A stretch of DNA of 42,831 nt, from positions 1 through 42,831 of the forward strand of contig JAKFVN010000036.1 in NCBI GenBank assembly GCA_021732145.1, read 5' to 3'. The position numbers and the translations under genes are program-made. Under the pieces are notes generated by a model. The model was given only the letters and a program-made list of their open reading frames with translations. It was not told where the DNA came from and searched no databases. The DNA comes from Alphaproteobacteria bacterium (lineage in GTDB: Bacteria > Pseudomonadota > Alphaproteobacteria > UBA9219 > RGZA01). This document shows, piece by piece, positions 26,063 through 33,505 of the stretch. Position 1 is the stretch's first letter. Each line of letters opens with the position of its first letter.

Positions 26063-26063
26063 G

Positions 26064-27230
26064 TTAACCGCTATAGTTATGTTTGAAGTCGGTATAGCTG
26101 AAATGCCGCCAAATGCGGTATTCACCAGCCGCATTGAGCACCGCCAAATCAGGCCGCGGGTGGCCGTTAAACCAGTTTGCTTCGCCCAGCGAGTATTGAA
26201 GCCCGTCTAGAAAGACAATTTTGTCACCAACCGCCAAAGGCTTTTCAAAGGCATAATCGCCCCACACATCGCGCGCCATGCAGGTGCGAGAGACAAAGGT
26301 ATAGGCATGGCTGCCGGGAATTTCAGTTTCGTTTAACACCGACAGGCGAATGCCAGCCTTCATCACATCCGGCACATGGGCATTGGCAGAGGCATCTAAA
26401 ACAGCATTCTGCGTGCCTTCATTGTTTTGCAAACCCAATACCGATGCCACCAAATAGCCCGCGTCATACACCACAGCTGCGCCTGGTTCCAACACAGGCG
26501 TGATGTGCGGATAGGCTTTCTTAAATTCGTTCAGCGCATGAACCAGTACATCTACTTTGTAATCATCATGGGTAATAAAATGCCCGCCGCCAAAGTTTAC
26601 GGTTTTTACATGTTGCAAAACGCCCTTCAGTAATTCGCCAACATGCGTAATCAACCGCGCGGATTCTTCCGCCATGTTTTCGCAAAGGGCGTGCACGTGC
26701 AGCGTATCAATCAATGACCAATCGGCCTTGGATAGTTCAGATACAGACACGCCAAAATGCGAACCCGCGCGGCACGGGTCGTATTTCGCGAATTTGGCAA
26801 GCGACAAAGCAGGGTTCACGCGCAAACCAATTTTCGCATGTTTATGGTTGCGAATGGTTGGGCCAAACTGGTTCAACTGTTCCAGTGAATTGAAATAGAT
26901 ATGAATGTTATTTTGCAGCGATAGCAATTCGTGGATTTCCTGCGCGCTGTAGGCCGGGCAAAATGTGTGGATTTCTGTTTCGCTTTTTTTATGGCCATCC
27001 TTGGCAAGGCGCGCTTCATAAACGCCGCTGGCGGTAAACCCATCCAGCGCATCGCCGATCTGCTGGAAGATGGGCATCAGCGGACAGCCCTTAATCGCAA
27101 ACAGGATTTTTGCACCCGTGCGCGTTTTAATATCTGCCAAGGTTTGCAAATTATGCTTAAGGCGCAACTCATCCACAACAAAGGCGGGTGTTTGAATGGC
27201 GCTTAGGGCGCTACTAATACGATGCTGCAT
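26064..27230 (-). CDS. nspC: Carboxynorspermidine decarboxylase
   Basis: A PLP-dependent fold-III (alanine-racemase-type) decarboxylase that converts carboxynorspermidine or carboxyspermidine into the free polyamine. The 388-residue length fits NspC. The PLP lysine is Lys47 in ILFAIKGCPLMP; other visible parts are VVDELRLKHNLQTL, GLRVNPALS, LHVHALCE, VNFGGGHFITHDDY (phosphate-binding glycines), VLEPGAAVVYDAGYLV and SRTCMARDVWGDY. It precedes the synthase gene on the same strand, separated by 160 bp that hold a palindromic repeat and a structured leader, so the two may be separately controlled. Confidence 0.94.
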   Translation of the reverse strand: MQHRISSALSAIQTPAFVVDELRLKHNLQTLADIKTRTGAKILFAIKGCPLMPIFQQIGDALDGFTASGVYEARLAKDGHKKSETEIHTFCPAYSAQEIHELLSLQNNIHIYFNSLEQLNQFGPTIRNHKHAKIGLRVNPALSLAKFAKYDPCRAGSHFGVSVSELSKADWSLIDTLHVHALCENMAEESARLITHVGELLKGVLQHVKTVNFGGGHFITHDDYKVDVLVHALNEFKKAYPHITPVLEPGAAVVYDAGYLVASVLGLQNNEGTQNAVLDASANAHVPDVMKAGIRLSVLNETEIPGSHAYTFVSRTCMARDVWGDYAFEKPLAVGDKIVFLDGLQYSLGEANWFNGHPRPDLAVLNAAGEYRIWRHFSYTDFKHNYSG

Positions 27231-27268
27231 GGTGGTTTGCTTCGAATCTGGCTAGGTTAAGCTTGCTT

Positions 27269-27295
27269 ATTAACAATCCGCTTTTTAATTAACAA
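27269..27295. repeat. Direct repeats ATTAACAA in the nspC/membrane-protein intergenic region
   Basis: ATTAACAA occurs at 27269-27276 and 27288-27295, 19 bp apart, in the 126-bp gap between two divergent genes; the second copy overlaps the palindrome TTAATTAA (27285-27292). Spacing near two helical turns is what a dimeric regulator would use. On the minus strand TTGTTA and TAATAA with a 17-bp spacer could be a weak nspC promoter. Confidence 0.3.
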
Positions 27296-27356
27296 GTTTG
27301 CAGGAGTTATCATAGAATAATATGATGCTGTCCACCCTTTTACGTAGTGCTGGCTT

Positions 27357-28334
27357 ATGACGCAATCTCTGCCCCTTCCGATTATCGCAACCGTGAACGC
27401 GGCCTATGGTGATGTGCTGGGCAATTTAAAAGCCTTTCTGGGCAGCATCTGGCTCATCCTGCTGATGATGGTGCTGTTTGTCGAGATCCCTACGCTGATC
27501 ATGACGCAGGAAATTTACAAATCCATTCATCCCGAAGCGTATGCGGCGCTGGAAGATACGGGTGCAAAGCTCGATATGCCGTCAACTGAAAAAACAGTGC
27601 CGCAGAAGATTGCAGAGGCAGAAAACTCCCGCCCCGTGACGATTGAAGAAGCGCGGCAGGTAAAGCCGGAGCATCTTGCCATCATCTTCGCGCTGAACCT
27701 ATTTCAGATGGCTATGGTATTTTCGTTTTCGGTTGCGTGGTATCGCCAGCTTTTGCTGGGCGATAAAAAAGGCAAAACCATTGTCTTTCACTATGGCAAG
27801 CCGGAATGGCATTTCACGCTTACCGCCATGAAATCCGGTTTTGCGCAGGCCCCGGTCGTGCTGGTGATGATTAGTTTCTTCATGGCATCCATTCCTGAAT
27901 TTGCGGGCGGCGAAGCGATCAGTGTTTCTGATAATTGGCCGCTATTTGTTGGCGGCATTGTGCTTATGCTTTACCTGATTGCCCGCACCTCCATGAGCTA
28001 TCCGATGACGGTGATGGGCGAGGTGACGGAACCCTTCAAGCAATCATGGGCAATGACCAGGCAAAATGTATGGCGTATTTTTATCGGCAATCTGATGATT
28101 GGCTTGCCAACCGTGATGGCTGCCCTGGGAATCGTGATTGGCATTAGCTTGCTTGTCGGTACGGCTCAGCACGGCATGACGGGTGAAGCGATGCCGCCTG
28201 ACAGCCGTTTAAGCTTTGCCGAGCATGTGCTGTTTAAGACGATTGGCGCAGCCTTTATCCTGTTCCTGTTCGGGCTTGTCTCCGCGTTTTATGCGCGCAG
28301 CTATGCGTTTATGATACGCAGCAAACAGGCCTAA
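27357..28334 (+). CDS. Multi-pass inner membrane protein of unknown function
   Basis: A 325-residue protein with about six hydrophobic segments (near 28-48, 107-130, 163-182, 196-212, 238-265 and 290-315) and a hydrophilic loop at about 55-105 with several Glu/Lys pairs. A YRQLLLGDKKG motif follows the second segment. The general build (long hydrophobic helices, AWYRQLLLG motif, TMSYPMTVMGE-like stretch here SMSYPMTVMGE) resembles uncharacterised alphaproteobacterial membrane proteins related to the YciC-type group, but I cannot name a function. No Shine-Dalgarno sequence is evident. It ends in a 4-bp overlap with convergent recX. Confidence 0.8.
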   Translation: MTQSLPLPIIATVNAAYGDVLGNLKAFLGSIWLILLMMVLFVEIPTLIMTQEIYKSIHPEAYAALEDTGAKLDMPSTEKTVPQKIAEAENSRPVTIEEARQVKPEHLAIIFALNLFQMAMVFSFSVAWYRQLLLGDKKGKTIVFHYGKPEWHFTLTAMKSGFAQAPVVLVMISFFMASIPEFAGGEAISVSDNWPLFVGGIVLMLYLIARTSMSYPMTVMGEVTEPFKQSWAMTRQNVWRIFIGNLMIGLPTVMAALGIVIGISLLVGTAQHGMTGEAMPPDSRLSFAEHVLFKTIGAAFILFLFGLVSAFYARSYAFMIRSKQA

Positions 28335-28900
28335 TCATCTTCGCTGAAATCGATATTCAATGCCTTGCGTGCGGTTTCAAATGAAAAGCCGGCGCGGCAC
28401 ATCTTGGCGAAGTCCTTCTTGGGGTCGGCGTCTTTCGTCTTGCGGTAAACGCCAAGGCTTTTTTTCTTGGCGTAAATGCGCGCGGCGTCCAAATCCATCT
28501 CGTCGATGCTTTGGCCTTCGCCCGCTTCCACCATCTTTTCCTTAATCAGGTTTTTGCCAACACCCTTATGCAGTAATGTTTGCTGCATTTTTTGCTGCGA
28601 TAACCCAGCCTGCTTTCCATGCTCGATAAACCGCTTTGCCAAATCAGCATCATTGATCCAGTTCTTTTCTTCATAGCGATTGAGAATTGCGTTTTTCCAG
28701 CGCACGGCTTCACTGCTCGCAAATTCCTTATCGGCATAGCTGGCTTTATCAATATGCCGTTGCAATACGCGGCCAAGCATCCCTCTGGTCGCCGAATAAC
28801 GTGCCACGTAACGCAGCGCCAAAAATTCCAGCCGTTCTTTGGTAAGCGGCTTTGGCTTTTTTATTTTGCGTTTTATTTTTTCGGGATTGTGTTGAAACAT
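28331..28900 (-). CDS. recX: Regulatory protein RecX
   Basis: RecX binds RecA and limits filament growth during recombination and SOS. The 189-residue product has a lysine-rich start, then the RecX helical repeats: LTKERLEFLALRYVARYSATRG, INDADLAKRFIEHGKQAGLSQQKMQQTLLHKGV and the C-terminal repeat ending AGFSFETARKAL. Sequence conservation is moderate, as is normal for RecX. recA is not adjacent. A good promoter (TTAACA, 17 bp, TATAGT) lies 33-61 bp upstream and its -35 is overlapped by a dyad, so the gene looks regulated. Confidence 0.82.
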   Translation of the reverse strand: MFQHNPEKIKRKIKKPKPLTKERLEFLALRYVARYSATRGMLGRVLQRHIDKASYADKEFASSEAVRWKNAILNRYEEKNWINDADLAKRFIEHGKQAGLSQQKMQQTLLHKGVGKNLIKEKMVEAGEGQSIDEMDLDAARIYAKKKSLGVYRKTKDADPKKDFAKMCRAGFSFETARKALNIDFSEDD

Positions 28901-28932
28901 TGGCCTGTTACTGAAATCAAAGGTGAAAGTAA

Positions 28933-28961
28933 ACTATAGCAGTATTTTAACATTCTGTTAA
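28933..28961 (-). promoter_or_regulatory. recX promoter
   Basis: On the minus strand TTAACA (28961-28956) and TATAGT (28938-28933) are separated by exactly 17 bp; each matches the sigma-70 consensus at five of six positions. Transcription would begin near 28926, giving a leader of about 26 nt. Confidence 0.6.
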
Positions 28962-28975
28962 GTATATGAACTTAA
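28958..28975. promoter_or_regulatory. Dyad TTAAGT-N6-ACTTAA over the recX -35 (operator candidate)
   Basis: The arms TTAAGT (28958-28963) and ACTTAA (28970-28975) are perfectly complementary and overlap the -35 hexamer of the recX promoter. The spacing is that of a repressor operator. It is not the alphaproteobacterial LexA box (GTTC-N7-GTTC) nor the CtrA box (TTAA-N7-TTAA). Confidence 0.45.
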
Positions 28976-29033
28976 ACATTTTTTAAACAGGATGCCTGTA
29001 TTCTGAGCATATATAAAATTTTAGGCAAACTGT

Positions 29034-29411
29034 ATGATTGAAGCAATTTCAACAGAAGAACAAAAGAAATCACCCAAAGAACCTGTGGTTTCGGCTGCCA
29101 AAAAGCCGGTTTATAGCCGTTACTTTATCGAGCTTCATGTGCCGGAAAATCGCGAAGCATCCCGCGTGCTCATGACTGAAATCAGCCGCCACGCCGCATT
29201 GGAATTCATTCAGGTTCTTCGTGACTGGATTAAGCACGAACACATGGCCAGCGAATTATCAAGCGTATCGGTTACCGCGATGGGTCAGGTGATGATTGTG
29301 TGCAGCCACCGTCTGATTGATATGGTGCGCGAGCAGGATATCTGGGCTATCTCGCATATTCGTTCGGCTGAACAGGCTGGCGATTTACGCCGTATTTCCG
29401 GAAAAGTATAG
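29034..29411 (+). CDS. Hypothetical protein, 125 residues
   Basis: I do not recognise this protein. The first 25 residues are polar and lysine/glutamate-rich; the rest is a compact alpha/beta-looking domain with YSRYFIELHVPENREASRVL, a long helix ISRHAALEFIQVLRDWIKHE, a beta-rich VSVTAMGQVMIVCS and a final helix with HRLIDMVREQDIWAISHI. There is no signal peptide or membrane segment. The upstream 133 bp to recX are AT-rich and hold the recX promoter and dyad. The deacylase gene follows after 52 bp. Confidence 0.7.
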   Translation: MIEAISTEEQKKSPKEPVVSAAKKPVYSRYFIELHVPENREASRVLMTEISRHAALEFIQVLRDWIKHEHMASELSSVSVTAMGQVMIVCSHRLIDMVREQDIWAISHIRSAEQAGDLRRISGKV

Positions 29412-29451
29412 AACCGCCATAAAAACCCCTAGTCCTGCGCCATAGCCTCGC

Positions 29452-29457
29452 TATACT
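29452..29457 (+). promoter_or_regulatory. Candidate -10 element of the M14 deacylase gene (leaderless start)
   Basis: TATACT lies 6 nt before the ATG at 29464, with no ribosome site between. This is the third case in the window of a -10-like hexamer directly ahead of a start codon. Confidence 0.35.
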
Positions 29458-29463
29458 TGGCGC

Positions 29464-30333
29464 ATGCTTAATCCTGTTACATTTTCATCCACCAAACTCG
29501 GAACGCGCCTGCTAGTGCTTGGCGGCGTTCATGGCAATGAAATCTGCGGCCCTGCTGCCATTGAACAGATATTGGCGCGCTTCAATTCCGGTGAAATAAA
29601 AATGGAAACGGGGCGCGTTACTTTTGTGCCGGTATGCAATCCGCGCGCTTACGCTGAAAACAAACGCTTCATCGACCGGAATTTAAATCGCGCAATGGCC
29701 AAGCGCGCCGTGCCCAAAATGTACGAAGAATTTTTGATGAACGAGCTGACACCGCTTTTGGAAGATTGCGATGTATTGCTGGATATCCATTCCTACCGCG
29801 CGGGCGGGCCAGCTTTTGCATTCCGCGGGGATGATCATCTGCGCGACCGCGAAGAACCATTTATTGCCGCGCTGGGGTTAGACCATGTGATTTACGGCTG
29901 GTCGGAAGCCTATGCCGCGAGCGGCGTGAAGATTGACCCGATTGAATCGGTGGGCACAACCGAATATGCGCGCCAAAATGGCGCGATTGCCACCACGGTG
30001 GAATGCGGCCAGCATCTGGATGCCAGCGCGGTTCCCGTTGCCATTCGCGCGATTGAAGGCGCATTAAACCAATGCGGCCTTGCCAAAGTGCCTGTGCCAG
30101 CAGCTCATAAAACCATGCGCCGCACGCGCATCAAGCAACTGGTTTACAAGCAGCGTCATGGTCAGTTCGCGCAGGCTTGGAAACATCTTGATGAAATTGC
30201 GAAAGATACCATCGTTGCCAGCTTTGATGATGGCGAGCAGATTAAAGCGCCATTCAGCGGCCGTATTGTATTGCCGCATGCCGATTGCCCCGTTGGGCAG
30301 GAATGGTTTTATCTTGGCGTTGATGAAACGTAA
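29464..30333 (+). CDS. Succinylglutamate desuccinylase/aspartoacylase (M14) family zinc hydrolase
   Basis: A 289-residue carboxypeptidase-like zinc deacylase. The metal ligands are His23 and Glu26 in GGVHGNEICGP and His109 in LLDIHS; substrate-binding residues are seen in DRNLNR (71-76), and the catalytic Glu is Glu180 in TTVECGQH. A C-terminal beta domain (about 225-289) follows, as in AstE and aspartoacylase. The substrate is unknown. Its partner on the opposite strand is dapD, which makes an N-succinyl amino acid, so an N-succinyl substrate is conceivable but unproven. No arginine catabolism (ast) genes surround it. Its stop directly abuts the dapD stop. Confidence 0.87.
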   Translation: MLNPVTFSSTKLGTRLLVLGGVHGNEICGPAAIEQILARFNSGEIKMETGRVTFVPVCNPRAYAENKRFIDRNLNRAMAKRAVPKMYEEFLMNELTPLLEDCDVLLDIHSYRAGGPAFAFRGDDHLRDREEPFIAALGLDHVIYGWSEAYAASGVKIDPIESVGTTEYARQNGAIATTVECGQHLDASAVPVAIRAIEGALNQCGLAKVPVPAAHKTMRRTRIKQLVYKQRHGQFAQAWKHLDEIAKDTIVASFDDGEQIKAPFSGRIVLPHADCPVGQEWFYLGVDET

Positions 30334-31185
30334 TTAGTCGCGCAATAGTTCGTTGATCGATGTCTTTGAACGCGTCTTCTCGTCCACGCGCTTTACAATC
30401 ACGGCGCATGAAAGGTTGGGGCCCGGTGTTCCGTCTTTCATGGGCTTGCCCGGCAATGAACCCGGTACCACCACGGAATAGCTGGGCACGCGGCCCATGA
30501 ATATTTCACCCGTTTCGCGGTCAATAATCTTCGTTGATGCGCCAAGGAATACGCCCATCGACAATACCGCGCCTTTTTCAACAATCACGCCTTCAGCAAC
30601 TTCACTGCGCGCGCCGATGAAGCAATCATCTTCGATAATTACAGGGTTGGCCTGTAATGGTTCCAACACGCCGCCAATGCCCACGCCGCCGGAAAGGTGA
30701 ACGTTGCGGCCAATTTGCGCGCATGACCCAACGGTTGACCAGGTATCCACCATGGTGCCTTCGCCTACATAAGCGCCGACGTTTACAAAGGATGGCATCA
30801 ACACTGCGCCCGGCGCAATAAATGCGGAATGGCGCACAACGCAATTGGGTACGGCGCGGAACCCGGCCTTGGCAAAGGCGTCTTCGCTCCAATGCTGGAA
30901 TTTGCTGGGAACCTTATCATACCATGATGCGCCGCCGGGGCCGCCGGTGATGCGCACGCTTTCATGCACACGGAAAGACAAGAGAATAGCTTTTTTAATC
31001 CATTGATGGGTAATCCATTTGCCATCCACTTTTTCGCACACGCGGCGCGCGCCCTTATCAAGGTCATTCATCACATGAATAACGGCATAGCGGAATTTGG
31101 TGTCTTCGCGCGGCTTTATCGTGTCGCGCTTTTCCCATGCTTCTTCAATCAGGCCTTGGAGTTCTTCGGGTTTAATGCTGTTCAT
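30334..31185 (-). CDS. dapD: 2,3,4,5-tetrahydropyridine-2,6-dicarboxylate N-succinyltransferase
   Basis: DapD succinylates tetrahydrodipicolinate in the lysine/meso-diaminopimelate pathway, feeding cell-wall synthesis. The 283-residue length is typical. An alpha-helical N-terminal domain ([15 protein letters not shown]) is followed by the left-handed beta-helix with hexapeptide repeats from about 120 on, including [37 protein letters not shown] and [18 protein letters not shown]. It overlaps the upstream HAD phosphatase gene by 4 bp and is the last gene of the rpmH-to-dapD run. Confidence 0.97.
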   Translation of the reverse strand: MNSIKPEELQGLIEEAWEKRDTIKPREDTKFRYAVIHVMNDLDKGARRVCEKVDGKWITHQWIKKAILLSFRVHESVRITGGPGGASWYDKVPSKFQHWSEDAFAKAGFRAVPNCVVRHSAFIAPGAVLMPSFVNVGAYVGEGTMVDTWSTVGSCAQIGRNVHLSGGVGIGGVLEPLQANPVIIEDDCFIGARSEVAEGVIVEKGAVLSMGVFLGASTKIIDRETGEIFMGRVPSYSVVVPGSLPGKPMKDGTPGPNLSCAVIVKRVDEKTRSKTSINELLRD

Positions 31186-31865
31186 ATCCTGGTTCCGGTG
31201 ATGTGTTCTAGAAAAAGAGTTAAATCATTTATCACATGATGGCAATGCGGATAGTGTTCGCCAGCTTTTGGCTTGGTTCGCAGCCATTCGGCCTCATGGC
31301 GCATCCATACCGTGGTCATGCCTAAATCGGATGCAGCCTTTAAATTCACCTGCATATCATCAATCATGCAGCAATCCTGGGCTTTCAGGTTGTAGCGCTT
31401 CAGCAATGTTTCGTATGGGCCCGTTTCTGGCTTGCATACAAAATCACCATCGGCGATATCGAAAATGCCTTCGAAATGCTCACGCAGCTGCAAATGATTC
31501 AAAATGCGGTTGGCGTGGCGGTGATCGGCGTTGGTAAAAATGATTTTGCGGCCCGGCAGTTTTTTAAACAGCGCGGAAATTTTGGGGCAGGGGCCAATAT
31601 CGGTCAATTCCACGTCATGCACATATTCCATGAACCGATAGGGATCAAGGTTGTGTTCGGTCATCATGCCGCGCATCGTCGTGCCGTATTTTTTGAAATA
31701 CTGGAAGCGCATGTCTTGCGCGGTTTCACGGTCTATCTTGAAATAGTCCATCAGGAACAAACCCATGCGTTCATGGATTTGCGGAAACAGATTGCTCTCC
31801 GGCGAATACAGCGTGTTATCGAGATCAAAAATCCAAGCGGATATATCGCGTAAAGCTGTTGGCAT
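31182..31865 (-). CDS. Pyrimidine 5'-nucleotidase-like HAD hydrolase
   Basis: A 227-residue HAD-superfamily phosphatase of the Sdt1/pyrimidine 5'-nucleotidase group. Motif I is [10 protein letters not shown] with the nucleophile Asp14 and acid/base Asp16; motif II is FTNADHRHA; motif IV is MIDDMQVNL. The cap contains YGTTMRGMM, which is typical of this group. It is placed between argB and dapD, a familiar alphaproteobacterial order; nucleotide recycling has no obvious link to lysine or arginine synthesis, so a different phosphate ester may be the true substrate. The start follows argB by 2 bp. Confidence 0.88.
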   Translation of the reverse strand: MPTALRDISAWIFDLDNTLYSPESNLFPQIHERMGLFLMDYFKIDRETAQDMRFQYFKKYGTTMRGMMTEHNLDPYRFMEYVHDVELTDIGPCPKISALFKKLPGRKIIFTNADHRHANRILNHLQLREHFEGIFDIADGDFVCKPETGPYETLLKRYNLKAQDCCMIDDMQVNLKAASDLGMTTVWMRHEAEWLRTKPKAGEHYPHCHHVINDLTLFLEHITGTRI

Positions 31866-31867
31866 GA

Positions 31868-32740
31868 TTAACTAATCAGCGTTCCGTTACCCTTTGGCGT
31901 CAGCAATTCTAGCAATACACTATGCGGGTCTTTGCCGTTCAGGATAACTGCGCCCTTTACGCCGCTGCGCACTGCGCTGATGCAGGTTTGCAGCTTTGGA
32001 ATCATGCCGCCCTTGGCAACGCCGTCGGTAATGGCCTTTTCCGTTTGCGAAACCGTCATTTCGGAAACCAGCTGGCCATTCTTATCGAGGAAACCCGCCA
32101 CATCGGTCAGCAACATGAAGCGCACCGCTTGCAGCGCAGATGCAATTGCGCCCGCCAGCGTATCGGCATTGATGTTCAGGGTCTGGCCGTTTTCATCCAC
32201 ACCCACGGGCGCGATAACCGGAATGCCATCTTCTTCCAGAATCTTTTTAAGGATATGCGTATTGATTTTAATCGGTTCACCGACAAACCCTAAGTCTACG
32301 CCGTCCGGCGTAATCTTGCGTGCGCGTACCAGATTGCCGTCCTTGCCGGTTAAGCCAATGGCCACGCCGCCAGCATTGCTGATGGATTGCACCAGTTCCT
32401 TATTCACCTTGCCAGCCAATACCATTTCAACCACTTCCATCGTGGCGGCATCGGTTACGCGCAGGCCGTTTTTAAACGTGCTCTGGATATTCAGTTTTTT
32501 AAGGAACGCATCAATTTGCGGGCCGCCGCCATGAACAATCACGGGGTGAATGCCAACTTGCTTCAGCAATACGATGTCACGCGCAAACCGCAGCGCGGTT
32601 GCATTATCATCCATCGCGTGGCCGCCATATTTAATGACGAAACATTGCCCGCGATATTGTTGCAGGAATGGCAGCGCTTCAGCCAAAATACGGGCGATGC
32701 TACCCCATTCTTCTTTGCTTGGATTTTCAGTGTTAATCAT
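31868..32740 (-). CDS. argB: Acetylglutamate kinase
   Basis: ArgB phosphorylates N-acetylglutamate in arginine synthesis. ATG 32740 is the best start (AAGGA 8 nt upstream), giving 290 residues; the frame extends to 32776 without support. The amino acid kinase fold shows [42 protein letters not shown] and [15 protein letters not shown], with the C-terminal [11 protein letters not shown] that closes the nucleotide site. A TATAAT hexamer lies 22 bp before the start, so argB may have its own promoter in addition to read-through from engB. Confidence 0.97.
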   Translation of the reverse strand: MINTENPSKEEWGSIARILAEALPFLQQYRGQCFVIKYGGHAMDDNATALRFARDIVLLKQVGIHPVIVHGGGPQIDAFLKKLNIQSTFKNGLRVTDAATMEVVEMVLAGKVNKELVQSISNAGGVAIGLTGKDGNLVRARKITPDGVDLGFVGEPIKINTHILKKILEEDGIPVIAPVGVDENGQTLNINADTLAGAIASALQAVRFMLLTDVAGFLDKNGQLVSEMTVSQTEKAITDGVAKGGMIPKLQTCISAVRSGVKGAVILNGKDPHSVLLELLTPKGNGTLIS

Positions 32741-32762
32741 TTGTTTTTTCCTTCTGGAGCTG

Positions 32763-32768
32763 ATTATA
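32763..32768 (-). promoter_or_regulatory. Candidate argB -10 element
   Basis: A perfect TATAAT on the minus strand, 22 bp before the argB ATG, would give a leader of about 16 nt that contains the AAGGA ribosome site. No convincing -35 hexamer lies 16-18 bp upstream. Confidence 0.4.
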
Positions 32769-32804
32769 ACAGCCATGCGCCGCGCTTAAAGTGGAAAATT
32801 ACCT

Positions 32805-32846
32805 GCCCGAGCGGTTGTTCTGCGCAGCAGAACAGAGCGAATGGCG
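32805..32846 (-). repeat. Dispersed palindromic repeat, copy 2 (behind engB)
   Basis: Core palindrome GTTCTGC-GCA-GCAGAAC (32817-32833) with flanks CCCGAGCGGTTGTTC (32806-32820) and GAACAGAGCGAATGG (32830-32844). The flanks match copy 1 (26016-26062) at 29 of 30 positions. The stem tips differ but stay self-complementary. It begins 5 nt after the engB stop. Confidence 0.75.
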
Positions 32847-32851
32847 TAATA

Positions 32852-33478
32852 TCAGTCCACGTATTGGGCAAGAAAGAGGCGCAGTTCGTCAATGCCCACG
32901 CCTTTTTCCGAGCTGGTGGCAAAGGTTTTTGGCCATGCGGGGCCAATCTTTTTAATTTCGGTTTCGACCGCCAGCTTTACATCAATCAGCTCCGATTTTT
33001 TGATTTTATCGGTCTTGGTGATGATGGTCACGAACGGCACGGCGTAAACATGCAGCTTGTGCATGAACTCGCGATCATTGTCTTTGATGCCGTGGCGACC
33101 ATCAATCAGAAGGCAAAGGCGTTTTAAATTTCCGCGGTCTTTTAAATACGCATCAATCAATACGTTCCATTCGTAAATCGCATCCTTTGATGCCTTGGCA
33201 TAACCATATCCCGGCATATCAACCAGCATCATGCGGTCGCCCAAACGGAAGAAGTTCAATTGCTGCGTGCGGCCCGGCGTATTTGAAACGCGCGCCAGCA
33301 TGTCCTTGCCCGTCAGCGCATTCACCAGGCTTGATTTGCCAACATTGGAGCGGCCAATAAATGCAATTTCCGGAAAACGCTCGCTTGGCAGTGATTCAGG
33401 CGTGGGGGCGCCAGCCGCAAATACGCATGGCCCTTTAAAAAACGCTTCGGCTTTTTTTGGCGTTGTTATGCTGGCCAT
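32852..33478 (-). CDS. engB: Ribosome biogenesis GTP-binding protein EngB (YihA/YsxC)
   Basis: EngB is a small essential GTPase acting in large-subunit assembly. The 208-residue product has G1 GRSNVGKSS at 42-50, the G2 region with NTPGRTQQLNFF, G3 DMPGYGYAKAS starting at 87 and G4 TKTDK, in the order and spacing of the TrmE-Era-EngA-EngB family. It follows yidC by 27 bp and is itself followed by the palindromic repeat and argB. Confidence 0.97.
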   Translation of the reverse strand: MASITTPKKAEAFFKGPCVFAAGAPTPESLPSERFPEIAFIGRSNVGKSSLVNALTGKDMLARVSNTPGRTQQLNFFRLGDRMMLVDMPGYGYAKASKDAIYEWNVLIDAYLKDRGNLKRLCLLIDGRHGIKDNDREFMHKLHVYAVPFVTIITKTDKIKKSELIDVKLAVETEIKKIGPAWPKTFATSSEKGVGIDELRLFLAQYVD

Positions 33479-33505
33479 CAGGTTTTAGCCCTTATGTTTT
33501 AGCGC

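Noticed and set aside
28951-28980. CtrA or LexA site upstream of recX
   Set aside because: The TTAA half-sites are 10 bp apart rather than 7, and no GTTC-N7-GTTC is present.
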